Part shown: one piece after another, positions 1 to 6,184 of the stretch
Layout: every line of letters starts with the position of its first letter
Numbering within the stretch: the stretch's first letter is position 1
DNA from: Spirochaetia bacterium
GTDB lineage: Bacteria > Spirochaetota > Spirochaetia > JABMQR01
Reading direction: 5' to 3'
DNA: 10,177 bases
NCBI GenBank assembly: GCA_016784705.1
Contig: JADHUD010000067.1
Coordinates: 1-10,177 of the forward strand
Program-made: the position numbers and the translations under genes
The notes under the pieces: model-generated
Seen by the model: the letters and a program-made list of their open reading frames with translations, nothing else
Told to the model about the DNA's origin: nothing
Database searches by the model: none

Positions 1-1
1 A

Positions 2-1621
2 AGTCATTTGTATCATCTCATGCATAAACTTGGCGGACCAAACGGAATAATACGGCAAACTGAATTTTTTCTCTATTCAAACCGTGATAAAAAAGCTATT
101 GAAAAATGTGCTGAACAGAACCATACATATCCGGAAATTACCGGATGGATACGGGCAAATTCTGAAGATTTCAAACTGGTAAAAGATTTTGGATTGAAAG
201 AGACAGGGATTCTAACATCTGTATCAGATTATCATATCTATTTGAAGATGAAGACAACACGTGCCGCTATTCTTGATAAGTATCTTGGCGTGGTTAAAAC
301 GGCTCTTGAACAGAACATTATTCCCCGCTGCCATTTTGAAGATTTAACCCGTGCAGATTTTCACGGATTTGTACTTCCTTTTGCTCAGCAGCTTTTACGG
401 CTCTCTGAAGCATCTGGTATTCCTGTTAAAATACGGCTTTGTGATACGATGGGATATGGAATTACCTACCCTGGAGCAGTGCTGCCCCGTTCTATACCTA
501 AAATGATTCATGCGCTGCGGAATGAAGTAGGATATCCTTCTGAACTCCTTGAATGGCATGGCCATAATGATTTTCACAAGGTTCATACAAATGCATCAAC
601 CGCTTGGCTGTATGGGGTCTCTTCTCTCAATGCAAGCCTGTTAGGCTTTGGGGAGAGAACAGGAAATCAGCCATTGGAGGGGGCAGTAATTGAGTATGCA
701 GGATTAACAGGCAGTTCAAATGGGATGGATCTGACAGTGATTAATGAAATCGCTGAATATTACAAACATGAGATTCAAGCATCAATTCCTAATAACTACC
801 CATTTGTCGGAGATGATTTTAATACCACGCGAGCCGGCATTCATGCAGACGGTCTCCTGAAAAATGAGGAGATTTATAATATTTTTGATACCAGCGCAAT
901 CTTACATCGTCCATTACGGGTTATGGTCACTGATAAATCAGGCATGTCAGGTATAGCAAAATGGCTGAATGACAATATAGAAGCAGTAGTAAAAGAAGAG
1001 ACTGAACCTGTGGGAAAACGGCACCCGGGAGTAAAACAAATTTACAATTGGGTTGCGGAGCAGTATCAGCAGGGAAGAGTAACAAGTATTTCTGCCGAAG
1101 AACTTATCGCTCAGGCGAAACACTTTATTCCAAGACTTTTTGAATCAGGTTTTTCAGTTGGTATACGAAATGCGAATCATTTTGCGGAGAAGATTGCAAT
1201 TCGAATCTCCGGAAAACTTGAAATGGAGCATATGGATGAAGGAAAAATCGAAACCGCTTTAAAGGAACTCCTCAAGAGAGAACCTTCAATTCAGTTTGCT
1301 GCAGTTACAAATCTTAAAGGGGAGAGATTGAGCCAGGTTCACACACAGCATGGTGAAGGTTCTTTTTTCAGAAATGTAAAAAATAAAAATTTTATTGACC
1401 GGACCTGGTTTAAACATGTTATGAATACCGGAGAACCGTTCACCTCTGATCTCTATTTTTCAAATTATACAGATAGGTTGATTATTACCAGTGCCCAACC
1501 GCTCTTTGATGATAATAAGGAGCTTAAAGCGATTTTAAACCTGGATTTCATCTTCAATGAACTGGTGAAGATGGAGACGACTGTTTCTGAGGAGCTGCTG
1601 GAAAGTACCTATAATTATTAA
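2..1621 (+). CDS. Homocitrate/2-isopropylmalate synthase-like protein with C-terminal Cache-like domain (5' partial)
   Basis: The frame is open to the left edge, so the true start lies upstream; the TTG at 8 is not credible as a start because the family's N-terminal metal-binding R-D-G-x-Q segment is missing. Counting from that TTG, residues 1-330 look like an HMGL-type TIM barrel (the family that condenses acetyl-CoA with 2-oxoacids): the metal-binding HGHND at 184-188, GERTGN at 215-220, and the RAGIHADG stretch at 275-282 are all visible. A helical linker follows. Residues about 410-522 resemble a PDC/Cache sensor domain (a QFAAVTNLKGE strand, an FIDRTWF motif, a DLYFSNYTDRLIITSAQPLFD core), in the place where true LeuA carries its leucine-sensing domain. 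No membrane helix is visible between the two, so the Cache part would be cytoplasmic. Catalysis of a homocitrate- or citramalate-type condensation is family inference; the substrate cannot be read from the sequence. Such spirochaete proteins may be misnamed in databases. Confidence 0.85.
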   Translation, partial: SHLYHLMHKLGGPNGIIRQTEFFLYSNRDKKAIEKCAEQNHTYPEITGWIRANSEDFKLVKDFGLKETGILTSVSDYHIYLKMKTTRAAILDKYLGVVKTALEQNIIPRCHFEDLTRADFHGFVLPFAQQLLRLSEASGIPVKIRLCDTMGYGITYPGAVLPRSIPKMIHALRNEVGYPSELLEWHGHNDFHKVHTNASTAWLYGVSSLNASLLGFGERTGNQPLEGAVIEYAGLTGSSNGMDLTVINEIAEYYKHEIQASIPNNYPFVGDDFNTTRAGIHADGLLKNEEIYNIFDTSAILHRPLRVMVTDKSGMSGIAKWLNDNIEAVVKEETEPVGKRHPGVKQIYNWVAEQYQQGRVTSISAEELIAQAKHFIPRLFESGFSVGIRNANHFAEKIAIRISGKLEMEHMDEGKIETALKELLKREPSIQFAAVTNLKGERLSQVHTQHGEGSFFRNVKNKNFIDRTWFKHVMNTGEPFTSDLYFSNYTDRLIITSAQPLFDDNKELKAILNLDFIFNELVKMETTVSEELLESTYNY

Positions 1622-1657
1622 AATCTGAGCTGAAAAGCATAAAAACCTCCTTCACCA

Positions 1658-1686
1658 TAGACTTGTTATCCTGATTTTACTACAAT
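1658..1686 (+). promoter_or_regulatory. Putative promoter of the thioesterase gene
   Basis: TAGACT (1658-1663, 4 of 6 to the -35 consensus) is separated by exactly 17 bp from TACAAT (1681-1686, 5 of 6 to the -10 consensus). It sits in the 72-bp gap after the synthase-like gene. Transcription would be expected to begin near 1693, at or next to the ATG at 1694. Assigned by consensus matching only. Confidence 0.4.
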
Positions 1687-1692
1687 AGGAGG
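1687..1692 (+). promoter_or_regulatory. Shine-Dalgarno-like AGGAGG placed abnormally close to its start codon
   Basis: A perfect AGGAGG ends one nucleotide before the ATG at 1694, whereas 5-9 nt is usual. No other in-frame ATG, GTG or TTG exists between the upstream stop at 1658 and the conserved thioesterase motif, so the start cannot be moved to improve the spacing. The site also directly abuts the putative -10 box. Confidence 0.4.
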
Positions 1693-1693
1693 C

Positions 1694-2140
1694 ATGAATT
1701 TAACATTATCAGGTACTTTCGAAGGAAAAGAGTTTATCTACCCGGTTCGGGTCTATTTTAGTGATACCGATGCTGGCGGAGTAGTATATCATAGTCGTTA
1801 TCTCGATTTTGCCGAGCATGCCAGGTCTGAATTTATGCGGAACCTCGGCGGCAGTCAGCATACAATGATGAAGAATAACGGCTCAGTCTTTATTATACGC
1901 TCCGTCTCTGCAGATTATATTAAGCCTGCCCGATTGGATGATTTACTGACTGTTCGGACCGAGGTTGTAAAATGTGCTAATGTAACAGTTGTTTTCAGAC
2001 AGCGTGTTATGCTTGATGATGACTTGTTGTGCAGCCTTCAAATAAAAGCCGGATATATCTCGCTGAAAGAAGGACGGCCTGTTCCCATGCCTAAAGAGTG
2101 GAAATCCATGATTTCTTCGATGGTGGTGGAGAAGAGTTAA
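1694..2140 (+). CDS. YbgC/FadM-type acyl-CoA thioesterase (hotdog fold)
   Basis: A 148-residue cytoplasmic protein of the 4-hydroxybenzoyl-CoA thioesterase/YbgC group, which hydrolyses acyl-CoA thioesters. The family signature is clear at residues 20-41: VYFSDTDAGGVVYH, holding the catalytic Asp of the D-T-D motif and the conserved His33, then RYLDFAEHAR at 35-44. Further hotdog strands are visible (SVFIIRSVSADYIKPARLDD at 64-83; FRQRVMLDDD at 101-110). Length fits the family (about 130-150). In many Gram-negatives ybgC lies beside tol-pal genes; none is seen here, so neither that symbol nor a link to Tol-Pal is assigned. The substrate chain length is unknown. The start at 1694 is forced by the absence of other in-frame start codons. 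The preceding gap contains a promoter-like sequence, which suggests independent transcription. Confidence 0.88.
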   Translation: MNLTLSGTFEGKEFIYPVRVYFSDTDAGGVVYHSRYLDFAEHARSEFMRNLGGSQHTMMKNNGSVFIIRSVSADYIKPARLDDLLTVRTEVVKCANVTVVFRQRVMLDDDLLCSLQIKAGYISLKEGRPVPMPKEWKSMISSMVVEKS

Positions 2141-2273
2141 GCTAAACATCTTTTATTGGCTCTGGTAATTTTTCAAGAATATAATTCAACTCTCATAATG
2201 CATTTATTAAAGAGTGTATAATCTACATCAATGTGTAAATGTTAAGAAAAGCAATTATTCCCTTAAATTTCTC

Positions 2274-2302
2274 TTTATAGCAAAGGAAAATGCGTATACA
2301 AT
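2274..2302 (+). promoter_or_regulatory. Putative promoter of the six-helix membrane protein gene
   Basis: TTTATA (2274-2279, 4 of 6 to -35) and TACAAT (2297-2302, 5 of 6 to -10) are 17 bp apart. The predicted transcription start, about 2309, falls inside a perfect palindrome. The surrounding 215-bp spacer (2141-2355) is AT-rich, has no convincing small gene, and holds another isolated TATAAT at 2217-2222 without a good -35 partner. Pattern match only. Confidence 0.33.
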
Positions 2303-2305
2303 TTA

Positions 2306-2315
2306 TCGATATCGA
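2306..2315. promoter_or_regulatory. Perfect 10-bp palindrome TCGATATCGA, possible operator
   Basis: TCGATATCGA equals its own reverse complement and lies 3 bp downstream of the putative -10 box, over the expected transcription start of the membrane protein gene. That is a typical place for a repressor site. The flanks do not extend the symmetry, so chance in AT-rich DNA is possible. Confidence 0.25.
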
Positions 2316-2355
2316 AATTCCTGAATAACTATGTAAATGAGTTCAAAACCTAAAT

Positions 2356-2973
2356 ATGAAAAAAATAGATAAGATACTTGCAGCAATCATAATTTCGCTG
2401 GTATTTCTATTCAGCTCCTATCAATTATTTATCTGGTGCGGGAGGCTGTTCGGGCTGCATGTAAATGCTATGGCTCTAACCGGACTGACAGTTGGTGTTT
2501 TGTTCTGTTTAATCTGGCTGCAGGAAGTTCTGCGTAATTTATATACACTGAACTGGTGGTATCTTATTATTTTTTACCTGATCAGCTCTTTAGTACTGTT
2601 TATTCATATGAAAACACTTATGATATATCTTCTTATCTATGCATTGTTTGCAGGTCTCTATACAGGCAGGCGGGTTGGATATAAAAAAGGTACAGAATTC
2701 GAATTGAAAAAAGAGTTAAAAAAGGCAGCACTTTTTTCAGAAATAGTTTTGGTAATCTATTATGTAATAAGTATAATTGTTCTTTTTACAACAGTAGGGA
2801 CTCTTACCCGAATAAACTTTATTCATTTCCTCTCTCTTGAAATACCACAAAAGACACTTTGGCTTGTAGTGTTTTTTATGGGAATTCTCCTGCTGCCGTT
2901 AAACTATTTTCTTGTTATCTGGATCGGGAGATCTGTTTATTCTGTAGAATCTGCACAGAACAAAAATAGCTGA
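2356..2973 (+). CDS. Unrecognised membrane protein with about six transmembrane helices
   Basis: 205 residues, not recognised as a member of any named family. Hydrophobic segments at about 7-27, 37-58, 67-84, 87-103, 126-147 and 166-190 suggest six inner-membrane helices. The second and third are joined by a short loop (LQEVLRNLYTLNWW), and a basic loop at 104-124 (GRRVGYKKG, then alternating Lys/Glu/Leu) probably faces the cytoplasm. The C-terminus is short and polar. There are no paired catalytic residues, no nucleotide-binding motif and no recognisable transporter signature. ATG 2356 is the only start after an in-frame stop at 2338, but no clear Shine-Dalgarno sequence precedes it. It converges on the diguanylate cyclase gene with 5 bp between stop codons. 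It could be a small permease, a polysaccharide-related membrane component or a membrane anchor; none is supported over the others. Confidence 0.75.
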   Translation: MKKIDKILAAIIISLVFLFSSYQLFIWCGRLFGLHVNAMALTGLTVGVLFCLIWLQEVLRNLYTLNWWYLIIFYLISSLVLFIHMKTLMIYLLIYALFAGLYTGRRVGYKKGTEFELKKELKKAALFSEIVLVIYYVISIIVLFTTVGTLTRINFIHFLSLEIPQKTLWLVVFFMGILLLPLNYFLVIWIGRSVYSVESAQNKNS

Positions 2974-2978
2974 GCGTA

Positions 2979-3881
2979 TCAGCCAGATGTAACCCTATTC
3001 CTTCCGGACTCTTTGCTTTCATACATCAGTCTATCGGCTCTTTTGATAATTGTACCTGAAGTATCATTATTTCTGACAATAGTTGCCCCAATTGATATAG
3101 TGATGTTTATTGGTTTATTATTAATTTCTATAAAACTATTCTCCACAAGTACACGCAGTCTATTACCTATAGACGAAAGAGTATGGGCATCCACGTTTTG
3201 AATGAGGCCAACAAACTCTTCTCCACCCCATCTGCCGAAAATATCAAAAGGACCGGTATTTGCAATTAATGAGTCAGCTGTAAGTTTCAGTATCTTATCT
3301 CCAGCATCATGGCCGTAGGTATCATTGACGACCTTGAAATGATCAATATCAAAAAAGAGTACTCCTAATGGAATTGAATGATTTTTGTAATCTTCCAGTC
3401 TTCTTTTTAACTCGGATTCAATGTAGTGCCGGTTTGCCAGCTGGGTCAGTTGGTCGAGAAGGGCAACGCGTTCAAGCTCTTTAATGCGCATTTCTGTTAT
3501 GCTTTTGTGGGAGATGTCATTAAATAACTCTATTGCATGAGTTACTTCGCCTTCATCGTTCTGTATAACCGATACTCTCACATTAACCGGTACTCTGTGG
3601 CCAGATTTGTGGTGCAGGAAAATCTCAGTTTCCCGTGGTATGGTATCCTGAATTGATTGTGCAAGAGGGCATCCTGATACACACAAGTTCTCACCTTTTG
3701 TATTCACGTGTATCAAAATATTATCTGAACAGGATTTTCCAACTACTTCTTGAGACGAGAAACCGGTAATCCGCTCGGCTGCGGCATTCCAGTAACTGAC
3801 AACACGATCTTTATCGGTAATATAGACTCCATCATGTAGAGATGATAAAACTTTATCAGTAAGTGCAATTGGTATTTCCAT
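2979..3881 (-). CDS. PAS-GGDEF diguanylate cyclase
   Basis: A soluble 300-residue sensor enzyme predicted to make cyclic di-GMP from two GTP. Residues about 5-125 form a PAS domain (DGVYITDKDRVVSYWNAAAE, ending in ELFNDIS), with three cysteines C51, C67 and C71 in a C-x15-C-x3-C arrangement. A short helical linker leads to the GGDEF domain, about 138-298: DQLTQLANR (143-151), FFDIDHFKVVNDTYGHDAGD (176-195) with the metal-binding Asp178, and the active-site loop GGEEF at 219-223. GGEEF is a catalytically competent variant in the family. The inhibitory I-site (R-x-x-D, five residues before the loop) reads G-P-F-D, so the Arg is missing and classical product inhibition is unlikely. No membrane segment or signal peptide. 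The start is supported by GGAGAGAGG just upstream on the minus strand. It is transcribed away from the protease lipoprotein cluster. Confidence 0.93.
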   Translation of the reverse strand: MEIPIALTDKVLSSLHDGVYITDKDRVVSYWNAAAERITGFSSQEVVGKSCSDNILIHVNTKGENLCVSGCPLAQSIQDTIPRETEIFLHHKSGHRVPVNVRVSVIQNDEGEVTHAIELFNDISHKSITEMRIKELERVALLDQLTQLANRHYIESELKRRLEDYKNHSIPLGVLFFDIDHFKVVNDTYGHDAGDKILKLTADSLIANTGPFDIFGRWGGEEFVGLIQNVDAHTLSSIGNRLRVLVENSFIEINNKPINITISIGATIVRNNDTSGTIIKRADRLMYESKESGRNRVTSG

Positions 3882-3885
3882 AAAA

Positions 3886-3894
3886 CCTCTCTCC
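3886..3894 (-). promoter_or_regulatory. Ribosome binding site of the diguanylate cyclase
   Basis: Read on the minus strand, GGAGAGAGG stands 4 nt before the ATG at 3881-3879. It fixes the start of the PAS-GGDEF gene. Confidence 0.65.
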
Positions 3895-4037
3895 AGAAAT
3901 TGTGGTAATGTTGATATTCATTATATATGCCTATTGTAATTAATGCTATATTTCATTGTACAGAGATCTGTTAGTATCTTTGTAACATATATATATATTA
4001 AATGTTAATCTTTTAGTACTCTTTTGGGATGTGTTTT

Positions 4038-4041
4038 AGGA
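4038..4041 (+). promoter_or_regulatory. Ribosome binding site deciding the start of the clostripain lipoprotein
   Basis: AGGA at 4038-4041 is 7 nt before ATG 4049 but only 1 nt before the in-frame GTG at 4043 and 4 nt before the TTG at 4046. It therefore favours the ATG. Confidence 0.5.
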
Positions 4042-4048
4042 TGTGTTG

Positions 4049-5782
4049 ATGCGTAAAGAAAGAAAAGAACGAATAGTGTTTATGTTTTTTATTATATATC
4101 TGCTGATTGCATTTACCGGTTGTCAATTCTATTCTGATGAGCCGGGAACTCCCGAGCTTCTTTATGCGGTGCGGAGTGATGATGATCAGGTAACAATAAT
4201 GTGGATGAATTCGGATAATGCTGAATCGTATACGGTATTCTGGTCTGAAAATTCCGATCCTGTAAAGGTTTCCGGATCATCTAAGACTTTCATAGCACTT
4301 GAAGGCAGTACGCGGACTGCAGTGTTCTCCCATACTGATTTTACGACTGATGCAGCTCTCTATTTTTGGGTATATGCAGAAAATTACTTGGGTACAAGTC
4401 CAACCAGTTCATCAAAAAAAGTCGCTTCATCAATTCCGAATAAAGAGTGGACAATAATGGTCTGGCTTGATGGTGACAACAGCCTGGAATCAGCAGCGAA
4501 AGAAGATTTTCATGAGATGGAAGCAGGATTGTATGAAGCCCTTCAGAGTGATCCGGATATCATGGATAGCGTGAATATTCTTGTTCAGTATGATAGTGAG
4601 GTTCCCGATGACTACGGCAGGTTTTTAATTCAGCCGAGAGCCTCTGAAATAGCGACAGACAGCCCCTATTACGGAAAACTGTATGGCGGGTTAGTTGAAG
4701 AGCCGAATATGGGCAGTGCCGTTGAGTTACAGGATTTTATCCAGTTCTCAAAACTGATATATCCGGCTGACAGGTATGCCCTTATTCTCTGGAATCATGG
4801 GGGCGGGGTGAGATCTCTTCAGGCAGATAGTTCTTCCCGTGCTATCTGTGAGGATTCTACCGATAATGATATATTGTATATTGGTGAGATTAAAGATGGT
4901 CTTGATGCAGCGGATAGTGTTGATTTTCTCGGAATGGATGCCTGCCTGATGGGAATGACAGAGATTGCCTACGAATTCAGACCTGTTCTTGATGATTTCG
5001 ATGCACAGGCGATGGCATTCTCTCCTGCTGAGGAGCAGGGGGATGGATGGGAGTATCAGAATATTATAAGTCGATTCAGATCTTACGATTTGGGTAGTAT
5101 GGATGGTGCAGATCTTGCCAGGATAGTGGTTGAAGAGTATAAGGAAGCGTACTCCTCCTATGCAGCCGAGACGCAGACAGCGGTAGATCTTACCAAAATA
5201 GCTGCGGTAAAGGAAAAACTTGATTTAATGGCTGCTTTAATAGCTGGCAACCCAGCCAACAAAGATATCCTGGAAGGTTTAAGAGGTTTCGGAGCGGATC
5301 CCGTACTTATGCACTATTTTGATGCCGCAAGCGGTTATGAATGGGAAAATTATGCGGGGTTTGATCTCGATGCGCTTGCAGATGCAGTATACACTAATTC
5401 AAGCGGAGAGATTCAGACTGCAGCTGCTAATTTAAAAACAGCATTAGAGGCGACTATCATAGATTCCTGGGCAGGAAGCTCGTATACAGATACCGGATTT
5501 GAACCGGGGAAAAATGGATTAAGTATATTCTTTCCGGATGGTGATGCGGATAATGCTAATAGAACTGATGATACATATACCTATTGGACATATCAATATT
5601 TTTATTCCAGTTTGCCGCATGATGTTATATCAACCTGGGCTGGAAACAGTGGTTTAAATTATGGTGCTATAGATTTCTGTAATGGAGATGGAGATGGTAC
5701 AGTAGAAGGCTGGTTTGAACTTTTGCAGTATTGGTACAATCCGACCGGCAGCGACTCAATCCACCCGGGGCCAATGTGGTAG
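4049..5782 (+). CDS. FN3-clostripain (peptidase C11) lipoprotein
   Basis: A 577-residue predicted surface or periplasmic cysteine protease (clostripain family, clan CD). Numbering is from ATG 4049. The N-terminus MRKERKER plus a hydrophobic stretch and the lipobox F-T-G-C (Cys25) indicate lipidation; Phe at -3 fits relaxed spirochaete lipoboxes. Residues about 33-128 look like one fibronectin type III domain (VTIMWMNSDNAESYTVFWSE). The protease domain begins at KEWTIMVWLDGDNSLE (132-147), and the catalytic dyad is intact: His250 in LILWNHGGG and Cys299 in FLGMDACLMGM. NGLSIFFPDGDAD (489-501) is another C11 hallmark. The tail has an Asp/Gly-rich, EF-hand-like segment around 545-557 with an imperfect last ligand, then ends in HPGPMW. 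Family members usually cleave after basic residues; the substrate here is unknown. It is probably the first gene of an operon and runs with a 2-nt gap into the next lipoprotein gene. Confidence 0.9.
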   Translation: MRKERKERIVFMFFIIYLLIAFTGCQFYSDEPGTPELLYAVRSDDDQVTIMWMNSDNAESYTVFWSENSDPVKVSGSSKTFIALEGSTRTAVFSHTDFTTDAALYFWVYAENYLGTSPTSSSKKVASSIPNKEWTIMVWLDGDNSLESAAKEDFHEMEAGLYEALQSDPDIMDSVNILVQYDSEVPDDYGRFLIQPRASEIATDSPYYGKLYGGLVEEPNMGSAVELQDFIQFSKLIYPADRYALILWNHGGGVRSLQADSSSRAICEDSTDNDILYIGEIKDGLDAADSVDFLGMDACLMGMTEIAYEFRPVLDDFDAQAMAFSPAEEQGDGWEYQNIISRFRSYDLGSMDGADLARIVVEEYKEAYSSYAAETQTAVDLTKIAAVKEKLDLMAALIAGNPANKDILEGLRGFGADPVLMHYFDAASGYEWENYAGFDLDALADAVYTNSSGEIQTAAANLKTALEATIIDSWAGSSYTDTGFEPGKNGLSIFFPDGDADNANRTDDTYTYWTYQYFYSSLPHDVISTWAGNSGLNYGAIDFCNGDGDGTVEGWFELLQYWYNPTGSDSIHPGPMW

Positions 5783-5784
5783 TT

Positions 5785-6138
5785 ATGAGAAAAACCATCG
5801 TTCTTTTGCTGATAAGCTTACTGTCTGGTACGCTGCTTTTGACCTCCTGCGTGACTCCGGAAATATATACTGATCCCATAATCTCAACAGAAAATGGGGA
5901 TTCTCAGGATTTAGACATTGTTACAATAACCGGTAAAGTTGAGATTCTATCCGACGGTACCTTGGCGCTGGTAGAAAAATGGGAATCAAAAAGCCGAATA
6001 TCTTATACCGTTGTCGTGGTCGGAGATGAGAGCGAATTACTAGCACTGAGAGATGGAGATATTGTAACTGTCGAATGCATTGTTACTATGGAAAGTCCCT
6101 GGAAGGGGAAAATTGCTGTAATTTCTGTACACCCTTGA
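5785..6138 (+). CDS. Small lipoprotein with an OB-fold-like domain
   Basis: A 117-residue protein with a clear lipoprotein signal: MRKTIVLLLISLLSG, then the lipobox L-T-S-C with lipidated Cys22. After an acidic linker, residues about 48-117 form a beta-rich unit (IVTITGKVEILSDGTLALVE, ISYTVVVVGDE, GDIVTVECIVTMESPWKGKI). This resembles the OB-fold of tRNA_anti-like/YgiW-type lipoproteins; the assignment rests on pattern only. An in-frame TTG at 5731 would place the signal peptide internally, so ATG 5785 is preferred. It starts 2 nt after the stop of the clostripain gene without a strong Shine-Dalgarno, which suggests translational coupling. It may bind a ligand or partner at the membrane, perhaps with the protease. 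Its specific function is not recognised. Confidence 0.82.
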   Translation: MRKTIVLLLISLLSGTLLLTSCVTPEIYTDPIISTENGDSQDLDIVTITGKVEILSDGTLALVEKWESKSRISYTVVVVGDESELLALRDGDIVTVECIVTMESPWKGKIAVISVHP

Positions 6139-6180
6139 TCACTTGCTGGTATAGTATACATATATAGTTAAAACATGGCA

Positions 6181-6184
6181 GGAG
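6181..6184 (+). promoter_or_regulatory. Shine-Dalgarno-like GGAG directly touching the start codon
   Basis: GGAG (extended CAGGAG) ends immediately before ATG 6185, with zero spacing. No in-frame start codon lies between the stop at 6152 and this ATG, and later starts would cut the membrane anchor. The 46-bp gap before it is AT-rich with TATAGT and TATACA near 6150-6160, but a good -35 partner is lacking. Confidence 0.35.

Larger units (their letters stand above)
3882..4048. promoter_or_regulatory. Divergent AT-rich intergenic region
   Basis: This 167-bp stretch separates two divergent genes and must hold promoters for both. On the minus strand a perfect TATAAT is present at 3925-3920, about 30 bp before the cyclase's ribosome binding site, without a convincing -35. 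On the plus strand TTGTAA (3980-3985) is followed 18 bp later by GTTAAT (4004-4009), a weak match. An alternating TA run lies at about 3987-3999. No small gene is evident. Confidence 0.35.

Noticed and set aside
1622..1657. Terminator after the synthase-like gene
   Set aside because: No self-complementary stem followed by T residues can be found in this stretch.
3987..3999. Alternating TA run in the divergent intergenic region
   Set aside because: Short simple-sequence DNA in an AT-rich promoter region; no longer repeat unit or symmetry supports an origin, recombination site or special element.
4043..4048. GTG or TTG starts two codons upstream for the clostripain lipoprotein
   Set aside because: The AGGA at 4038-4041 is spaced 7 nt from ATG 4049 but only 1-4 nt from these alternatives.
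5731..5784. Upstream TTG start for the small lipoprotein, overlapping the clostripain gene
   Set aside because: It would bury a typical lipoprotein signal peptide behind 18 polar residues; ATG 5785 places signal and lipobox correctly.
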